A stretch of DNA of 62,254 nt, from positions 1 through 62,254 of the forward strand of contig JANQPV010000057.1 of assembly GCA_028285305.1 (NCBI GenBank), written 5' to 3'. Made by a program: the position numbers and the translations under genes. Shown piece by piece: positions 18,221 to 28,162 of the stretch. The first letter of the stretch is position 1. Each line of letters begins with the position of its first letter. This DNA is from Alphaproteobacteria bacterium. GTDB taxonomy: Bacteria; Pseudomonadota; Alphaproteobacteria; SMXP01. Below the pieces are notes generated by a model. That model saw nothing but the letters and a program-made list of their open reading frames with translations. It ran no database searches and was not told where the DNA came from.

Positions 18221-19254
18221 GAGATTTCCTTCACGAGATCGGCAATGTTCTCAAGCAATTCAAAGCGAGGTTTTCCAAGCTCGGCCGCGTCCAGTCCAAG
18301 CTTGAGCGTTGTGATACCGACGTCACGATAGGCCTTGAGGCGCTCCTTGACCATCTCCCGCGTGCCGAGCGCTTGAAACTCGGTCACCATGGCGTCCGGC
18401 ACCCGCTTGGCCGCTTCATCGCGCTTGCCCTCAATCCAAAGCGCTTGGATGGCCCGTGCATCATCTTCGTAGCCCGCCCGTTTGAAGGCATCATTATAGA
18501 AGTTGGTGGACTCGGACCCCATGCCGCCCATGTTGAAGGCGACGCCCTTCTTGCGGCGGTCGATCATCTCTTCGACATTGTCGCCTATCTCTACACGAAC
18601 GGAAACACAGAGATCCATGTCCCTGAGGTTTCGGCCTGCTTCTTCCGCGCCCGATCGGATGAAATCGAGATGTGCCTCCGGATGATAAGGTGAAAAAGAA
18701 GTACCGAGCCAGCCGTTCGCAGCTTTGCCCGTGTAGCGGAGCGAATTGGGACCGAGAGTCGCCAGATAGATCGGCACATCGGTAGGCTCGTGGGCGATCT
18801 TAAGCGCTTTTCCCTCACTGTTGGGGAGCGGCAGCTGATGCACCTTGCCATCGTATTTCACTTTTTCGCCGGCAAAGATCATGCGGCAGATCTCCACCGT
18901 TTCACGCAAACGCGATAAGGGAGCCTTGTAAGGTACGCCGTGCAACCCTTCCACCACTTGAGGCCCACTGGCTCCCAGGCCGAGAACGAACCGGCCATTT
19001 GTAAGATCATGCAGCGTGAGCGCCGTCATGGCCGCCATTGCGGGCGTCCGGGCCGTCATCTGCATGATACCGGTGCCGAGCTTAATGGTTTTGGTCTTAT
19101 CAGCGAGGTACGCAAGAGGCGTTGCCGCATCGCTCCACCAGGCTTCCGCTGAGAAAGCGATGGAGACCCCCACGTTCTCAGCATGCTGAACCCATTCGGT
19201 CATCAGTTGAAGATTGTCCTGCCTGACAGCAGCGATTTCTACAGCGAGCTTCAT
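18217..19254 (-). CDS. LLM class flavin/F420-dependent oxidoreductase
   Basis: This is a luciferase-like TIM-barrel oxidoreductase of 345 residues. Hallmarks are YLADKTKTIKLGTGIMQMTARTPAMAAMTALTLHDLTNGRFVLGLGASGPQ near the N-terminus, VPIYLATLGPNSLRYTGKAANGWLG in the centre, and GITTLKLGLD close to the end. The ASGPQVVEGLHG segment is common in members annotated as F420-dependent, but FMN use cannot be excluded. It is the first gene of a minus-strand LLM-GST-SDR unit. A second, distant paralogue is encoded at 43380-44390. Such enzymes often oxidise or epoxidise alicyclic compounds in degradation clusters. Confidence 0.9.
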   Translation of the reverse strand: MKLAVEIAAVRQDNLQLMTEWVQHAENVGVSIAFSAEAWWSDAATPLAYLADKTKTIKLGTGIMQMTARTPAMAAMTALTLHDLTNGRFVLGLGASGPQVVEGLHGVPYKAPLSRLRETVEICRMIFAGEKVKYDGKVHQLPLPNSEGKALKIAHEPTDVPIYLATLGPNSLRYTGKAANGWLGTSFSPYHPEAHLDFIRSGAEEAGRNLRDMDLCVSVRVEIGDNVEEMIDRRKKGVAFNMGGMGSESTNFYNDAFKRAGYEDDARAIQALWIEGKRDEAAKRVPDAMVTEFQALGTREMVKERLKAYRDVGITTLKLGLDAAELGKPRFELLENIADLVKEIS

Positions 19255-19525
19255 ATCCCAACTTTCGTTCTCAGAGAATGTTTGATTTCGAGTCGCCCCA
19301 ATGAACCTGTTTTAGCCTGAGCTTATACAATTTACTCGCACAGAAAACAGGAATAGGCGGGAATTCTATCAAGCCGCGTCGAGGCTAACTTCAATAAAGG
19401 GCGACAAGTTTCCGATCAAGTTTCGGATTGCACCATGGCATCCCTAATGCAGCACATGGCGGGCAACACAAGCGCATGGTAGGAGATGAAGTCGCCTTTT
19501 TCACTTACAATGAAATCAGAAGCTC

Positions 19526-20323
19526 ATGTCTTACCTGCTCATCGATAAAATTGATCACCGTATGGAGATCACTCTCAACCGCCCCGAGATCCGCAATGCA
19601 ATGGATGAATCCATGCAGGTAGATCTGGTGGACGCCCTGACCGAAGCCTCGAAAGACCTAGAGGTCCGCTCTGTGATCATCACGGGCGCTGGCGATGCCT
19701 TTTGTTCGGGGGCGGACACACGGCGTATTACATCCGGAAAAGATGTCTTTGAAGGAACGTCCGCGCCGCTGACCCGCCATCGCTACGCCCACGGCGTTCA
19801 AGTCATGTCGCGCGCCTTTTATGACTGCGAAGTGCCGTTGATTGCCGCCGTCAATGGACCCGCCCTTGGACTTGGCTTTGACCTGACTACCCAGTGCGAC
19901 ATGCGTATCGCCGCTGAGAATGCCATCTTTTCCGAAGCGTTCATCACGTTTGGCCTCATCCCGGGCGACGGCGGGTTTTGGTACCTGCCGCGGATCGTTG
20001 GTTATTCGCGCGCCGTAGAGTTGACCATCACTGGCCGTCGCATCGATGCGAAAACGGCGGAACGCTGGGGTCTTGTTTCGGAGGTCGTTCCGCCAGGCGA
20101 AGCGCTGAACGCCGCACGGCGTCTGGCGGACGAGATCGCGGCTCGACCCCCGCAAACCGTGAGAATGTCAAAACGCCTCGTCAGGGACGCGAGTGAAACC
20201 TCTCTCCACGAAGCATTGAACATGGGAGCGATGGCGCAGGCCGTGCTCACCGGCTCAGATGACCAAAAGGAAGCCGCCGCCGCGATGAAGGAAAAGAGGG
20301 ACGCGGACTTCAGCGGGCGTTGA
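19526..20323 (+). CDS. Enoyl-CoA hydratase/isomerase (crotonase) family protein
   Basis: This is a crotonase-fold enzyme. The N-terminal strands read LLIDKIDHRMEITLNRPEIRNAMDESM. The oxyanion-hole region SVIITGAGDAFCSGADTR is followed by the second oxyanion block AVNGPALGLGFDLTTQCDMRIAAENAIFSEAFITFGLIPGDGGFWYLPR. In standard hydratases the two catalytic Glu occupy the positions held here by Gly/Asp (LGFDLT) and by the Glu/Ala segment, so it may be an isomerase or another crotonase activity. The ending EKRDADFSGR is normal. It is divergent from the LLM-GST-SDR unit across 271 bp. The ribosome-binding site is weak. Confidence 0.88.
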   Translation: MSYLLIDKIDHRMEITLNRPEIRNAMDESMQVDLVDALTEASKDLEVRSVIITGAGDAFCSGADTRRITSGKDVFEGTSAPLTRHRYAHGVQVMSRAFYDCEVPLIAAVNGPALGLGFDLTTQCDMRIAAENAIFSEAFITFGLIPGDGGFWYLPRIVGYSRAVELTITGRRIDAKTAERWGLVSEVVPPGEALNAARRLADEIAARPPQTVRMSKRLVRDASETSLHEALNMGAMAQAVLTGSDDQKEAAAAMKEKRDADFSGR

Positions 20324-20530
20324 TGCTTTCAGTATTGGCGCATTTCTTGCCAATATCGTTACGTCAATGTGCGGAGCCAAAACCGATACAGCTTAACTTT
20401 GCATCTGGTTAAGGCCTTTTTTGCTCGGGCTAATGTGCTGTGACCAAAAAAGCAGGCATGAGATGGATGACAACCTCGACTATGCTAGACTGGGCCTCCA
20501 ACAACATCATTAGCGATGCCGGTCAGCATT

Positions 20531-21379
20531 ATGAGCCAGAAAATCAGTGTTTGTCTTTCTTTTGACTTCGATGCCATTTCCATCTGGGTGGGACCGAAGA
20601 AGACGCGGTCGCCCAACTTAATCTCCAGGGGCGAGTTCGGTGCAAAGGTCGGCGCAGAGCGCATGCTACGGTTGCTGAACGATGAGGGCATCCCCAGCAC
20701 ATGGTTCATACCCGGCCACACCATCGATACGTTCCCTGATATTTGCGGTGAGATAGCCGCGTCAGGACATGAGGTCGGCTATCACGGCTATTGCCACGAA
20801 GGCCCAACCACCAAGCGACCGTTCGACGAAGAGCAGGGCATCCTGCTACGTTCCATAGAGTGTATTGAGAAGATTGCTGGCAAACCTCCGGTCGGACATC
20901 GATTGCCCGGGGGCAACCTCGGAGAGCGTTGGACCAAACTGCTGATCGAGAATGGTATCAAGTACGACAGCTCCATGGCGCCCCACGACTTTGCGCCGGT
21001 CTATCATCGGCTAGGAGATGTCCCGCGCACAGATGCAGCATTTGAGTTTGGTGACGAAGTTGACCTTGTGATCTTACCGTTCGATTGGAACATGGATGAT
21101 GCCCCCTATTTCAGCTACGAGCCCGGGTCGGGCCGGCCAGGTCTTCGTTCGCCTGCTGAAGTTCTTCAGATATGGAAAGATGAGTTTGACTATCTCTACC
21201 AGCGGATCGGGGAAGGCGTCTATGTCCTGACCATGCACCCCCAAACAACAGGCAAAGGGTCGCGTATGCTGATGCTTGAGCGATTGATCGCCTACATCAA
21301 AGAACATGAAGGCGTCGAATTCAAAACCATGGCAAGTGTTGCCGATGAGTTTCGTGTCGCCAATCCATTGCCGCTATAG
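20531..21379 (+). CDS. Polysaccharide deacetylase-fold hydrolase (PuuE/imidase-like)
   Basis: This is a NodB-fold (CE4-like) metal-dependent hydrolase. Seen are SFDFDA (metal-site Asp region), GIPSTWFIPGHTIDTFPD, EVGYHGYCHEGP with the two metal-ligand His, and VGHRLPGGNLGERWTKLL. The C-terminal YVLTMHPQTTGKGSRMLMLERLI segment is characteristic of the subgroup annotated as allantoinase-like or cyclic-imidase PuuE. These cytoplasmic members act on ureides or cyclic imides rather than polysaccharides. ATG 20531 gives the family-like N-terminus MSQKISVCLSFDFD; ATG 20516 adds five residues, and neither has a strong ribosome-binding site. It stands alone on the plus strand, 355 bp before the defence-like module. 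Confidence 0.85.
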   Translation: MSQKISVCLSFDFDAISIWVGPKKTRSPNLISRGEFGAKVGAERMLRLLNDEGIPSTWFIPGHTIDTFPDICGEIAASGHEVGYHGYCHEGPTTKRPFDEEQGILLRSIECIEKIAGKPPVGHRLPGGNLGERWTKLLIENGIKYDSSMAPHDFAPVYHRLGDVPRTDAAFEFGDEVDLVILPFDWNMDDAPYFSYEPGSGRPGLRSPAEVLQIWKDEFDYLYQRIGEGVYVLTMHPQTTGKGSRMLMLERLIAYIKEHEGVEFKTMASVADEFRVANPLPL

Positions 21380-21734
21380 AGAGATCGGGACATCCCATTG
21401 CCGCATCTAACGCGTCGCAGATATCAAGAACTGCACCTGTGGGGCAGCAGCGGTGTACGGACTTAACGCTCCGAATTGAAGCGCCAAATCATATCGGTTC
21501 AACTTTTGCGCTGATAACAGCCCCAACGATGTTGATCTGTCTCGAAGTTGGAACTCCTGATCCATCGTGGTCAGCAATATGGTCGGAATCGAGAGATGCA
21601 CTGGCAATTGAATCGTGGTTGAATGTCTCCCGCCAGCATAGCTCGCAAGACCTTCGGCATTGGAAACACCCTTTCGCCGCGACATCCGTGCGTTGTGGCG
21701 GTGGCTGCTTGCGTGAGGACTGGAGGAGGACGAA
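21380..21734. other. Left flank of the defence-like module, no gene recognised
   Basis: No recognisable protein, integrase or tRNA gene is visible between the deacetylase-fold gene and the helicase gene. A plus-strand frame (21439-21738) and a minus-strand frame (21407-21844) are open but look like neither a known family nor each other. GGAGGAGGACGAAGTG at the right end gives a strong ribosome-binding site for the helicase. Confidence 0.4.
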
Positions 21735-24700
21735 GTGAGACTGGAAGAAATAACGTCAGGGCAGACTATTGATGGCCTTGCTTTCTCTGGTCCAGCCGTG
21801 GTCAAAGGTGTTGAATGGCTAGGAGAAGACCGAATTGAAGTCACGTTTCGGACCGACCGCGGCCTGGATGAACGTGTGCTCGATCGTTCGGACGAAGCTC
21901 AACTGAGAATCAGCGCTGCGACCAAGCCATTCACATTTGACGGCGATGCAGCCGACTTTCGACTCGCGGCAGAGGCTCGTCGGATTAGCTTGGCGCACTT
22001 GTTCGATCCCTACCTCGCCCTAACCAGCTCGACAATCGAACCCCTTCCGCACCAGATTACAGCGGTCTACGGCTCCATGATGAAACGCCAGCCCCTGCGT
22101 TTCCTACTTGCGGATGATCCTGGCGCGGGCAAGACGATTATGGCCGGGCTCTTCATCAAGGAATTAATGCTACGCGGAGACCTAAAACGATGCTTGATCG
22201 TCGCGCCGGGCTCGCTTGTCGACCAATGGCAAGATGAATTGGAAGAAAAGTTCTCCCTGTCGCTTCGAATTATCACTCGTGACTTGATCCAGTCGAGTTA
22301 TTCTGGGAATCCGTTCGCCGACTATGATCGGGTGATAATTCGATTAGATATGGCAGCCCGGTCGGAGGATTTTAGAAGTCTGATCGAAGCAAGCCCGGAC
22401 TTCGACCTTGCGATCTGCGATGAAGCTCACCGCATGTCCGCAACTTACACCGGCGGTGAGGTCAAATACACGAAACGTTTCCATCTCGGAAAAATGTTGG
22501 CGGCAAAAGCACGACACTTCCTGCTCATGACCGCAACACCTCACAATGGGAAGGACGAAGACTTTCAGCTCTTTCTTTCGCTTCTTGACGCGGACATGTT
22601 CGAGGGTGCTCACCGGGAGGGGGTCAGGGCAGCGAATCCCGGTGATTTGATGCTAAGGAGAGTAAAGGAAGAGCTCTATTGGTTTGACGGGAAGCCGCTC
22701 TTTCCGGAGCGGCGCGCCTACACTGCAAACTATGCGTTGTCCCCTTTGGAGGCGGATCTGTACGCTTCGGTAACCGACTATGTTCGTGAGGAGATGAACC
22801 GCGTTGAGCGGTTCGCCACCGACGAGAAGAAGAAGACGAGCGTCGGCTTTGCACTCCAGTCTCTTCAAAGAAGGCTTGCCTCGACGCCCCGCGCTATCTG
22901 GCGATCTTTGAAGCGCCGCAAGGATCGATTACAAAAGCGTCTAGAAGAAGAAGAGCTGCGTGCTCGCGGTCTGGAGGTTTTGGCGAGAAGAGATCCTGAC
23001 TTCGTAACGCCAGATCAGGATGACCTTGACGAGATTCCAGAAGAGGAACTCGAATCTTTGGAAGACGAAGCCATTGATTCCGCGACTCTTGCCGCAACAA
23101 TCGATGAGCTGAAGCGGGAAATTGAGACGCTTGCCTCACTGGAGTCGAAGGCGCTTAGCCTTTGCCAATCGGGTCAAGACACCAAATGGCAGGAACTCGC
23201 GTCCATACTAAATAAACCTCCGGTTTACGATCCCGCTGCAGGGCGCCAGAAAAAGATTCTCATTTTCACCGAACCCAAGGACAGCCTAGATTACCTGGAA
23301 GAAAAGATTAAGACGCACCTTGGAGATGATGAGGCCGTCCAAGTCATTCATGGTGGAGTGCCTCGACAGCAACGCCGAGCAATTGTCGCGGCCTTCAACG
23401 ATGACCCCAACGTCCGTGTGCTGCTGGCGAATGATGCCGCAGGTGAGGGCGTGAATCTTCAGCGTGGCGCGCACCTAATGGTCAACTACGATTTGCCCTG
23501 GAACCCCAATAAGCTAGAACAGCGTTTTGGTCGCATTCATAGGATCGGGCAAACAGAAGTCTGTCACCTTTGGAGTCTCGTTGCCGCGGAAACGCGCGAA
23601 GGTGCGGTCTATCATCGCCTTCTTGAGAAGCTTGAAGCGGCTCGGCTGCAATTGGGTGGGAAAGTCTTTGACGTTCTGGGCGAAGCTTTTGAAGGCAAGA
23701 AGCTTAGGGATCTGTTGTTCGAAGCTGTTCAATATGGTGAGCGCGAAGACGTACGACGTCGGCTCTTTGAGAGTGTTGAAGGGGCCGTAGATACAGATCA
23801 CATCCGCTCTTTAACGGATCGTGCTCGTCTTTCTCAAGAAACTCTGACAGCGGATAAAGTCGAGGCTCTCCGTCACGAGATCGAACGTGCCAAAGCGACC
23901 CGTCTCCAGCCACACTATATTCAGGCGTTCTTCATGGAGGCGTTCCGCCGGGCCGGTGGCGTGATCGAGCCGCGGGAAGAAGGGCGCTATGAGATTCTCC
24001 GAGTTCCCGCTCCTGTGCGACTAAGAGACCATACGATTGGTGGTGGTGATCCAGTGCTTGAGCGCTATGAACGGGTCACATTCGAAAAGGAACATGTTCG
24101 AGGTGGACTAGGAGAGAAGTCGGCGAGCCTTCTCGCGCCGGGACATTCGCTACTTAGCTCTCTCATTGACATGGTTCGCGAAAGCCATGACGCGTGTTTG
24201 AAACAGGGAACGATTCTCGTCTCTGAAGATGACGACCTAGTCGAGCCGAAACTGCTTGTCATAATCGAGCACGACATTCGAGATGAAGTTCCGACGCCCG
24301 GCGGCGGTCCCAGGACGATCTCAGAAGAAATGCACTTTGTCTTAATTGACGGGCAGGGGAATGTGACGGATGGCGGGTCCGCTCCGTACCTCGACTTTCG
24401 CCCGCCGAAAGATGACGAAGGAGAAATGGCCAAATCGATCGCAGCAGCGAAATGGCTGGAGGGCGACCTGTTGGTGAAGGTCCGACAATTTGCGGCCGAC
24501 AGTCTCGCAGCAAAGCACTTGGAAAGGGTCAAAAGTCGTCGTCTTGTTCATATCGAAAAGGTGGAACAACAAGTAAAACTACGTCTACGGAAGGATATTG
24601 CTTATTGGAGTACTCGCGCATCCCAATACGATCTTGAGATCAAATCCGGCAAAGACAAGGTGTTGGCAAAGCGCCAGGCGGAGGAACGCGCGCGTCGGTC

Positions 24701-25262
24701 TTCCGACAGGTTGGAGGAGCGGCTAAGCGCTTTAAAACGTGAGCGCGCGATTTCCTCCGCATCTCCTCAAATCTGTGGCGGTGCACTCGTCGTTCCCTTG
24801 TCCATGCTTCGGCCGTCATCATCACAACGGTCGCCCGGCACGTATGCTGCGGAAACGCAAGCGTCAGAGCTGCTTGGCATGGAAACGGTGATGGCCGCTG
24901 AGCGGTCTGCAGGGCGAACTCCAGTAGACGTATCTGGCGAAAACAAGGGCTGGGATATCGAAAGCGTAACAGCGCTAGGCGATATTCTGTTTCTGGAGGT
25001 AAAGTCTAAGGTGCGCGATATCCGAGATGTGATCGTCACCAAAAACGAGATCCTAGCGGCCAAAAACGCGGGGCCACAATATCATCTGGTGGTAGTTCTG
25101 CACGAAAATGGCTTTGCCGACCCCCCGGTCTATGTCAGCAATCCTGGCCCGCATTTTGGCGATCCTGGAGACTTTCAAGCCACGTCTCATGCTTATCCGC
25201 TTTCAAATTTGCTAGCCCAAGGCTCACTCCAACCGACGATAGAAGCTTCACCGCCCACATGA
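21735..25262 (+). CDS. SNF2-type helicase with C-terminal DUF3883-like domain
   Basis: This large ATP-dependent nucleic-acid translocase has 1175 residues. Walker A is DDPGAGKT (127-134), the DEAH box is at 229-232 and motif III is MTATPHNG. The second RecA lobe includes KKILIFTEPKDSLDYLEE, LLANDAAGEGVNLQ and the arginine-finger motif QRFGRIHRIGQT. A long charged coiled-coil insertion lies between the lobes (about 385-480). Near the C-terminus, DVSGENKGWDIESV...ILFLEVKSK resembles DUF3883, a PD-(D/E)xK-like fold that might cut or bind DNA. GTG 21735 follows GGAGGAGGACGAA. The stop overlaps the start of the methyltransferase gene by 4 bp, so the module is one operon. The domain mix is like DrmD-type DISARM helicases, but the other DISARM genes are absent. 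Confidence 0.9.
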   Translation: MRLEEITSGQTIDGLAFSGPAVVKGVEWLGEDRIEVTFRTDRGLDERVLDRSDEAQLRISAATKPFTFDGDAADFRLAAEARRISLAHLFDPYLALTSSTIEPLPHQITAVYGSMMKRQPLRFLLADDPGAGKTIMAGLFIKELMLRGDLKRCLIVAPGSLVDQWQDELEEKFSLSLRIITRDLIQSSYSGNPFADYDRVIIRLDMAARSEDFRSLIEASPDFDLAICDEAHRMSATYTGGEVKYTKRFHLGKMLAAKARHFLLMTATPHNGKDEDFQLFLSLLDADMFEGAHREGVRAANPGDLMLRRVKEELYWFDGKPLFPERRAYTANYALSPLEADLYASVTDYVREEMNRVERFATDEKKKTSVGFALQSLQRRLASTPRAIWRSLKRRKDRLQKRLEEEELRARGLEVLARRDPDFVTPDQDDLDEIPEEELESLEDEAIDSATLAATIDELKREIETLASLESKALSLCQSGQDTKWQELASILNKPPVYDPAAGRQKKILIFTEPKDSLDYLEEKIKTHLGDDEAVQVIHGGVPRQQRRAIVAAFNDDPNVRVLLANDAAGEGVNLQRGAHLMVNYDLPWNPNKLEQRFGRIHRIGQTEVCHLWSLVAAETREGAVYHRLLEKLEAARLQLGGKVFDVLGEAFEGKKLRDLLFEAVQYGEREDVRRRLFESVEGAVDTDHIRSLTDRARLSQETLTADKVEALRHEIERAKATRLQPHYIQAFFMEAFRRAGGVIEPREEGRYEILRVPAPVRLRDHTIGGGDPVLERYERVTFEKEHVRGGLGEKSASLLAPGHSLLSSLIDMVRESHDACLKQGTILVSEDDDLVEPKLLVIIEHDIRDEVPTPGGGPRTISEEMHFVLIDGQGNVTDGGSAPYLDFRPPKDDEGEMAKSIAAAKWLEGDLLVKVRQFAADSLAAKHLERVKSRRLVHIEKVEQQVKLRLRKDIAYWSTRASQYDLEIKSGKDKVLAKRQAEERARRSSDRLEERLSALKRERAISSASPQICGGALVVPLSMLRPSSSQRSPGTYAAETQASELLGMETVMAAERSAGRTPVDVSGENKGWDIESVTALGDILFLEVKSKVRDIRDVIVTKNEILAAKNAGPQYHLVVVLHENGFADPPVYVSNPGPHFGDPGDFQATSHAYPLSNLLAQGSLQPTIEASPPT

Positions 25263-28159
25263 ACGAAAAAGTCCGCAAAAAGCTCATCGAACATTCCCTT
25301 CCGCTTGAGGCGATCAACGCTGCCTCGTCTCGGGAAAAATCCGTAAGGCATGGTCACCCTTCCACGCTACATCTTTGGTGGGCACGCCGCCCCCTTGCCG
25401 CTTGTCGAGCAGTTTTGTTCGCACAACTCGTTGATGACCCGTCTTCCTGGCCTGGAGAGTTTCCGACAAGAGCGGACCAGGATCACGAACGGCGGCGGCT
25501 TCACAAAGTGATGGAAAACATGGTGGAATGGCCAAAGTCCAACCGGCAAGATCAAAACCGCTTCAAGAGGGCGATCGAAACTGCTCGGAGCGAGATTGCT
25601 CGGTCGATCGCTCGGGAGAATGGACATACTGGACTTGATCTGAGCGATGCGAATGCTGTCCTCGATTATTTGCAGACCGAAGGCCCGCCAGTCTACGACC
25701 CGTTTTGCGGGGGCGGGTCCATACCTTTAGAGGCCCAACGCTTGGGGCTCAGAGCTTATGGGTCCGATCTCAATCCGGTAGCTGTTTTGATCACCAAGGC
25801 GTTGGTCGAGTTTCCGCCAAAGTTCACGGGATTACCCCCCATCCATCCCGATGCGGAGTATGTAGAAGAACGAAGCTGGGAAGGAGCTCAGGGGCTTGCG
25901 GAAGATGTTCGACGCTACGGGCAATGGATGCGCGATGAGGCGGAAAAACGCATTGGTCAACTCTATCCCAAGGCGAAACTTTCTGATGGTTCCGAGGCGA
26001 CTGTTATCGCGTGGTTGTGGGCTAGAACGGTCGCTTCGCCCGATCCGGCACACAAGGGGGCCCACGTACCATTGGCTTCGTCCTTTGTGCTTTCGTCAAA
26101 AAAAGGAAAAGAAGCGATCGTTGTTCCCACGCGAGATCCGGAGGCACAGGATGGTTGGCGCTTCGATGTAAAAGCAGGGGATGTCAGCTCAGAGGAAATT
26201 GGGAAGGCTAGATTGGGCACCAAGTCGTCACGAGGTTCAAATTTTGTTTGTCTGTTGAGCGGAGCGCCTATTGAATCGGCTTATGTCAAAACCGAAGGCA
26301 GAGCGGGCCGCCTGGACGCTCGGCTTATGGCTGTTGTTGCTCAAGGTGACCGCTCTCGAATTTACCTTGCACCGTCTGACGAACAAGAAAAATCGGCGGT
26401 TGTCTCAATTCCAGATGTGGCTGAGATTCAGCACAGTCTACCGAATGATCCGAGAAATTTTTGGACCGTGGACTATGGATTAGATCGCTTCGACAGGCTA
26501 TTTTCCGCCCGCCAACTAACCGCGATTACGACGTTTTCCAATCTTGTAAGTGAAGCACGTGAGAGCGTGCTGAAAGACGCAAAAAGAAGCGAAGCCCTCC
26601 AGATACGGAACGATGATCGGCCGTTAGCCAAAGGAGGCTCAGGCGTATTGGCTTACGCGGACGCGGTAGCGACGTATTTAGGGATGAACGTCAGTAGATT
26701 GGCGAATAGACAAGCGACACTGACGTTCTGGGATCCAGGCGGCCAAAATGTCCAACAGGTGTTTGCTCGTCAAGCTCTTCCCATGGTTTGGGACTTTTGC
26801 GAAGCTAACCCATTCAGCGATAGTAGCGGCAACTTCTTGGGCCAAGCGAAGTATCTGACTGCGGCTTTGGAGAACGCTCCCGCCCTTTCTTCCGGATACA
26901 TTCAACTAGGCGATGCAGCTCAAACTCAGTATAAAGACGAAACACTCATTTGTACGGACCCTCCATACTACGACAACATAGGATATGCGGATCTTTCGGA
27001 TTTTTTCTACGTTTGGCTGAGGCGAAGTCTGAGGTCTTTACAGCCCGACCTATTCAGGCGTCTGTTAACGCCAAAGAATGATGAATTGGTTGCAACGCCC
27101 TACAGGCATAGCGGCAGGGAAAACGCAGATTTGATGTTCATGAATGGAATGCGTCGAGCACTGACTCACGTTGCCCTCGCGGAAAACGATCATCCATTTG
27201 TTCTCTTCTACGCATACAAACAGTCGGAAAAGAAGGAGGCAAACCTGTTCTCCCCTGGGTGGGTCAGCTTTCTCGAAGCCATCATTGCTTCCAATTTTCA
27301 GGTTGATGGCACTTGGCCGATGGATACCGAATTGGCCGGGAATCTCAAGAAACGAGTAAATGCGCTTGCATCTTCGGTTGTGTTGGTGTGCCGAAGGCGT
27401 GATCCCCTTGCGGTATCGACAACGCGCCGCGATTTCCTTCGTGAATTGCGAGTTGAAATGGCGTCGGCACTTGCTGGGCAAGCCGTGTCAATTCCGCTTC
27501 CCGACCGTCGGCAAGCTGCGATCGGACCGGGTATGGGAGTTTTCTCCAAATACAAGAGCGTGCGGGAAGCGGACGACAGTGAGATGACGGTCGCAACGGC
27601 GCTCGCGCTCATCAACCAAGAAATCGACAAGCTGCTTGCGGATGGCACAGAGGCGTTGGATACGGAAAGTCGATTCGCTCTCGAATGGTATGAGCAGTTT
27701 GGGTTTGCGCAACAAAAGAGTGGAGCGGGGCGGGCGATCGCAATGCTGAATGGGTTTAATCTGTCAGAGGCAAGAATGAATCGGTCCGGCCTGTTTCTTT
27801 CCAAGGGCGGTGATGCAAAATTGTTGGCTCGCAGCGAAATGCCTACCGACTGGCGGCCGTCCACGGATGATACTTTTACCGCTTGGGAAATGGCACAACA
27901 TCTTGCCCGCGTTTTGCGAGCCGAAGATGGCGGTACTGATGCGGCGGCGCGTCTGCTCGCCGAAAAACGCGATTCCGGCCCTGATGTTCTTCTTATCGCA
28001 GAGCGCCTTTTCGATATGGAAACGAATAGAGGAAATGCGGGTGAAGCGCTTGTTTGGAACGAATTGCAGCAAGCTTGGTCAGAAATCCTAACTGCGGCCG
28101 ACCGATTCGAGGGAGCGGCTCAAGGAGAAAAGTTCGAACAAGCCGAACTGAGAATCTAA
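25259..28159 (+). CDS. DUF1156 domain-containing DNA methyltransferase
   Basis: This is a 966-residue putative DNA N-methyltransferase. The N-terminal DUF1156 block is clear (LIEHSLPLEAINAASSREKSVRHGHPSTLHLWWARRPLAACRAVLFAQLVDDP). The SAM-binding motif I reads PVYDPFCGGGSIPLEAQRLG, and the catalytic DPPY motif IV is ICTDPPYYDNIGYADLSDFFYVWLRR, so the order is motif I then IV. This architecture matches the COG1743 adenine-methylase group found in candidate phage-defence loci. It overlaps the helicase gene by 4 bp and ends 3 bp before the DUF499 gene. Its likely role is to mark host DNA or to sense unmodified DNA together with the other two proteins. The target sequence cannot be inferred. Confidence 0.9.
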   Translation: MNEKVRKKLIEHSLPLEAINAASSREKSVRHGHPSTLHLWWARRPLAACRAVLFAQLVDDPSSWPGEFPTRADQDHERRRLHKVMENMVEWPKSNRQDQNRFKRAIETARSEIARSIARENGHTGLDLSDANAVLDYLQTEGPPVYDPFCGGGSIPLEAQRLGLRAYGSDLNPVAVLITKALVEFPPKFTGLPPIHPDAEYVEERSWEGAQGLAEDVRRYGQWMRDEAEKRIGQLYPKAKLSDGSEATVIAWLWARTVASPDPAHKGAHVPLASSFVLSSKKGKEAIVVPTRDPEAQDGWRFDVKAGDVSSEEIGKARLGTKSSRGSNFVCLLSGAPIESAYVKTEGRAGRLDARLMAVVAQGDRSRIYLAPSDEQEKSAVVSIPDVAEIQHSLPNDPRNFWTVDYGLDRFDRLFSARQLTAITTFSNLVSEARESVLKDAKRSEALQIRNDDRPLAKGGSGVLAYADAVATYLGMNVSRLANRQATLTFWDPGGQNVQQVFARQALPMVWDFCEANPFSDSSGNFLGQAKYLTAALENAPALSSGYIQLGDAAQTQYKDETLICTDPPYYDNIGYADLSDFFYVWLRRSLRSLQPDLFRRLLTPKNDELVATPYRHSGRENADLMFMNGMRRALTHVALAENDHPFVLFYAYKQSEKKEANLFSPGWVSFLEAIIASNFQVDGTWPMDTELAGNLKKRVNALASSVVLVCRRRDPLAVSTTRRDFLRELRVEMASALAGQAVSIPLPDRRQAAIGPGMGVFSKYKSVREADDSEMTVATALALINQEIDKLLADGTEALDTESRFALEWYEQFGFAQQKSGAGRAIAMLNGFNLSEARMNRSGLFLSKGGDAKLLARSEMPTDWRPSTDDTFTAWEMAQHLARVLRAEDGGTDAAARLLAEKRDSGPDVLLIAERLFDMETNRGNAGEALVWNELQQAWSEILTAADRFEGAAQGEKFEQAELRI

Positions 28160-28162
28160 GTC

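Noticed and set aside
20333-20355. TATTGGC / GCCAATA hairpin after the enoyl-CoA hydratase gene
   Set aside because: The 7-bp stem lacks a following T-tract, so it was not called a terminator.
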